From contig SKWY01000440.1 of the NCBI GenBank assembly GCA_007128675.1, forward strand, positions 1-14,219: a DNA stretch of 14,219 nucleotides. The letters are read 5' to 3'. The DNA is from Deltaproteobacteria bacterium (lineage in GTDB: Bacteria > Myxococcota > Myxococcia > SLRQ01). Made by a program: the position numbers and the translations under genes. Positions 11,727-14,219 of this stretch are shown piece by piece. Within the stretch, counting starts at the first letter, position 1; each line of letters begins with the position of its first letter. The notes beneath the pieces are model-generated. The model was not told the origin of the DNA and made no database searches. It saw nothing but the letters and a program-made list of their open reading frames with translations.

Positions 11727-14219
11727 TTAGTTGAGGCTTCCCAGCACTCGGCGGGCTTCTCTTACGTGTCCACCACGTGGCGCCAGCTCCAGGGCGCGTC
11801 CCAAGGCCTGTCGAGCCCCATCCTTCTCTCCGGCCTCCGCCAGGACCTTCCCCAGATGGAAATGGGCCATGGCACTATCGGGATCGAGAGCTACTGCCTG
11901 CTCTAGCTGCTGTCGAGCTAGAACGGGTCTTCTCTCCTCTATGTATATCTCACCGAGCAGAGTCCGGCCCTCGGCGCTGTCCCGTGTTCGAACGCTGTTG
12001 ACCGCCGCTTGTCGTGCGCGCTGCAGGCCCCCCCGACCCCCACCGGCCATGTGCGCGCGAGCCAGATCCAGCTGGATGGTCGCAAGCTTTCTCTTGCCTG
12101 CCCCGCCTTGCGCGAGCGTCTCCGCTCTGTTCAAGGACTGAATGGACTCGCGGATCTCCTCTTGCTCGAGCTGAAGCAAACCGAGTTGCCAATGCGCATA
12201 GGCATTATCGTTGTCTTTCTCGAGAGCTTCTTCCAGGTAACGCTGAGCGTGACGGCGGTCGATTGGTCTGCCTCGTTCCAAGTGGGCCTTGGCAAGATCG
12301 GTCAGGATTCTCGGATCATCGGGGCTCCGTCGCCGAGCCTGCATGAAGGCTCGTCTCGCCTGCTCGGGCTCTCCTTTCGCCAGATTGACTAGGCCCAAGA
12401 CGTGATGGCCCGTCGCATCTCTTGGCCCATGCTCGATCGCCGCTGTTGCGTGCTCCTCGGCCGAATCGAGGTTCCCGAGCTCCATGTAGGCAAGAGCCAG
12501 CCCGCGATGAGCATTCTGGTTGGAAGCATCGTGGCGAAGGACTCTTTCGAAAGCTTCCCTTGCCTCTCGGGCTTCACCCAGAGCTAGGTGGCACTTGCCG
12601 ACCAATTGGAGTGCCTCTTGGTAATATGGGTTCGCCTCCAGGGCCGTGGCGAGATGGGATAGCGCTCGGCCGTGTGCGCCGTTTCGAACCTCGAGAGTGG
12701 CGAGATCGACAAGGGCCCTGTAGTGACTTGGGTCTCGCTCCACGGCATTGCCAAGGTGGTGGCGGGTTGGGCGCTCCTCATTGTGCTCGAGATGCCAGCG
12801 CCCCAGGGCCCAGGAGACCAGTACGTCCGCCCCCCGGGCTTGGGCTGCCCGTGTTAGAACGGCTCTGGATCTCCTTGGATGCTCGGTAACGAGGTCCACC
12901 AGCGCGAGGTATATTGCCGCATCGGCGAGCATCTGTCCTTCCTCGTTCCTGGTGTGCTCCAAGGCTCTACGCGCCGCTTGGTAGTCTCCCTGGTGATAGC
13001 TTGCGATGGCTCGCTGTAGCCACGTTCGTTGATTCTGCTCCGAAAGGGACTCGAGTATGGCGCCTGCTTCCTCGTAGCGGCTCCACGCCATGAACGCTTC
13101 GGCCTTGAGGCTGCGTAGGATGTCGTTCTCGCCGCCGAGTTCCTCTGCCTTTTCGACCGCTTCGATTACGGCGGGCAGATTCTTGACGTCCATCTGGACT
13201 CGGGCGAGGAGAGTGGGAAGGGCGGCCTCCTCTGGGTAGACCGTCATGGCGGCGTGCAAGCGGCCTATGGCCTTCTCGGTCGCTCCCGTTCGATGCTCGA
13301 GCTCTCCCGCTACTATTTGCAACTGCAGGTGCTCGATCCTTGCAAGAGTCTCCTCGTGCTCCCGTTCCAGCCTTAGGATCGCCTCGAGAGCTGCATCGAG
13401 TTCTTTGGCGAGAGCCAGACGAGCTCTGGCTGCTCCAACCTCGGCGCGGCCATGCGCCTCATAGTTGCTCCTCACATTGTCGAAGTAGGTGAGCGCGTGT
13501 TCCCAGCGTTCCAGAGCGGCAAAATGGTTGCCAAGAGCAAGGACCGTTCGAGCGTGACCCGGCTGTATCTCGAGAGCCTTGGAGAAGTGCTCCGTGGCTG
13601 TCTCCGTGTCGTCTTCGCTAAGATGGTGAAGACCCGCGAGGTAATGGAGAGTGGCGCTGTCCTCTCGGATTTCGAGTGCTTCCAGGATCTCCTTTGCGAC
13701 CTCGTCGCGTTCATCATCCTTTGCCAGATGGTAGCGCGCATCCAGGACGATATCGGGATGCTCTTCTGCCAGCTCTGGGTCCTTCAGGAGGGCCTCGGCG
13801 CGAGCACGGCGTTCGGGATCGGGGTCGAGTTTCGAGAACAAAACGGCTTCGGTCGAGGCGGTGAGAGCCCGTGCTGTCGTGTTCGTATCTTCGCGGCGAA
13901 GCACTTCCGATAACCTGTCCAGGGCGGCGGTGTAGCCCGCATATGTATCTCTGGCAATTCCGTTTCTCGCCGCATCAAGACCGGCCTGAATGGCTTCCTC
14001 TCGTCCCGTGACGGTGCTCCAAATGAAGGCCACGATCGCCGTGACGATGACTAGCCCGCCCGTCACCCCAGCCCCAATGGTTACTCGCTTGACAAGGAGC
14101 TTGAACGATCGCTCTTCGGGGGTGATCAGCTCCTCGCGAAGCTCTCGCTCGTAATCAGCGGCTATTGCGGCAGCCAGCTCGGGATCCTGCTCGGGCTCTT
14201 CTTCCTCTTCTTCCTGTTC
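11727..14219 (-). CDS. membrane-anchored TPR-repeat protein (5' end outside window)
   Basis: Open from the right edge, 830 residues visible. It begins with a Glu-rich acidic tract (about 1-14), then a charged helical segment (ADYERELREELITPEERSFK), a single membrane span near 46-68 (ending LVIVTAIVAFIW), and a long C-terminal region of TPR repeats from about 110 to the end. By eye there are more than a dozen repeats of about 34 residues, for example HARTVLALGNHFAALERWEHAL, HRGLALAYMELGNLDSAEEH and AHFHLGKVLAEAGEKDGARQ. The basic KLLVKR before the span suggests a cytoplasmic N-terminus and a periplasmic TPR solenoid for protein-protein contacts. The GTG at 14066 is inside the membrane span and is not the start. 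The unseen N-terminus could hold a cytoplasmic signalling domain such as a zinc-ribbon or FHA domain; that is speculation. Partners are unknown. Confidence 0.9.
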   Translation of the reverse strand, partial: EQEEEEEEPEQDPELAAAIAADYERELREELITPEERSFKLLVKRVTIGAGVTGGLVIVTAIVAFIWSTVTGREEAIQAGLDAARNGIARDTYAGYTAALDRLSEVLRREDTNTTARALTASTEAVLFSKLDPDPERRARAEALLKDPELAEEHPDIVLDARYHLAKDDERDEVAKEILEALEIREDSATLHYLAGLHHLSEDDTETATEHFSKALEIQPGHARTVLALGNHFAALERWEHALTYFDNVRSNYEAHGRAEVGAARARLALAKELDAALEAILRLEREHEETLARIEHLQLQIVAGELEHRTGATEKAIGRLHAAMTVYPEEAALPTLLARVQMDVKNLPAVIEAVEKAEELGGENDILRSLKAEAFMAWSRYEEAGAILESLSEQNQRTWLQRAIASYHQGDYQAARRALEHTRNEEGQMLADAAIYLALVDLVTEHPRRSRAVLTRAAQARGADVLVSWALGRWHLEHNEERPTRHHLGNAVERDPSHYRALVDLATLEVRNGAHGRALSHLATALEANPYYQEALQLVGKCHLALGEAREAREAFERVLRHDASNQNAHRGLALAYMELGNLDSAEEHATAAIEHGPRDATGHHVLGLVNLAKGEPEQARRAFMQARRRSPDDPRILTDLAKAHLERGRPIDRRHAQRYLEEALEKDNDNAYAHWQLGLLQLEQEEIRESIQSLNRAETLAQGGAGKRKLATIQLDLARAHMAGGGRGGLQRARQAAVNSVRTRDSAEGRTLLGEIYIEERRPVLARQQLEQAVALDPDSAMAHFHLGKVLAEAGEKDGARQALGRALELAPRGGHVREARRVLGSLN

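Noticed and set aside
11727..14219. tandem DNA repeats or a repeat array
   Set aside because: The periodicity is of the TPR protein; the nucleotide copies are too divergent to be DNA repeats.

Overview
The window carries ordinary bacterial chromosome genes with clean ribosome-binding sites. GC content is moderately high, third codon positions are GC-rich, and GTG/TTG starts are in use. The gene mix points to an uncultured deltaproteobacterial lineage, most likely Myxococcota or a relative: a long (629-residue) acyl-CoA dehydrogenase, several lipoproteins, M23 peptidases, a membrane-anchored TPR protein and a stand-alone cyclic-nucleotide-binding domain. This placement is inferred from gene content and protein style. 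No rRNA, tRNA, CRISPR array, insertion sequence or phage gene was found.

Layout. (1) 3-458: the C-terminal end of an M23 peptidoglycan peptidase, cut by the left edge. (2) 644-1237 (-) and 1331-1993 (+): divergent thpR (RNA 2',3'-cyclic phosphodiesterase) and queE (7-carboxy-7-deazaguanine synthase). (3) 7096 down to 2028 (-): a co-directional block reading radA, a Cys-rich two-part protein, a small lipoprotein, then the acyl-CoA dehydrogenase. The first three are closely spaced; the dehydrogenase follows a 390-bp gap and may have its own promoter. (4) 7371-8483 (+) and 8480-9457 (-): an M23 lipoprotein and trxB, convergent, with stop codons overlapping by 4 bases. (5) 9766-10227, 10464-11174 and 11283-11666 (+): a cyclic-nucleotide-binding protein, a RadC-family JAMM protein with a TTG start, and a DUF3006-like lipoprotein. 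(6) 14219 to 11727 (-): a TPR protein cut by the right edge.

Function. Several products act at the envelope: two M23 peptidases, three putative lipoproteins and the TPR protein. Others are housekeeping: RadA in recombination, TrxB in thiol redox, ThpR in RNA 2'-end chemistry and QueE in queuosine synthesis. They do not form one evident pathway and I see no clear novel defence or mobile system.

The points most worth a second look are: the fusion-like Cys-rich protein with a good internal start site; a phosphopantetheine-attachment-like motif in the gap upstream of the acyl-CoA dehydrogenase; a DUF3006-like domain behind a lipoprotein signal; the missing canonical start of the M23 lipoprotein despite a strong Shine-Dalgarno sequence; and a possible small ORF coupled by TGATG to the cyclic-nucleotide-binding gene.
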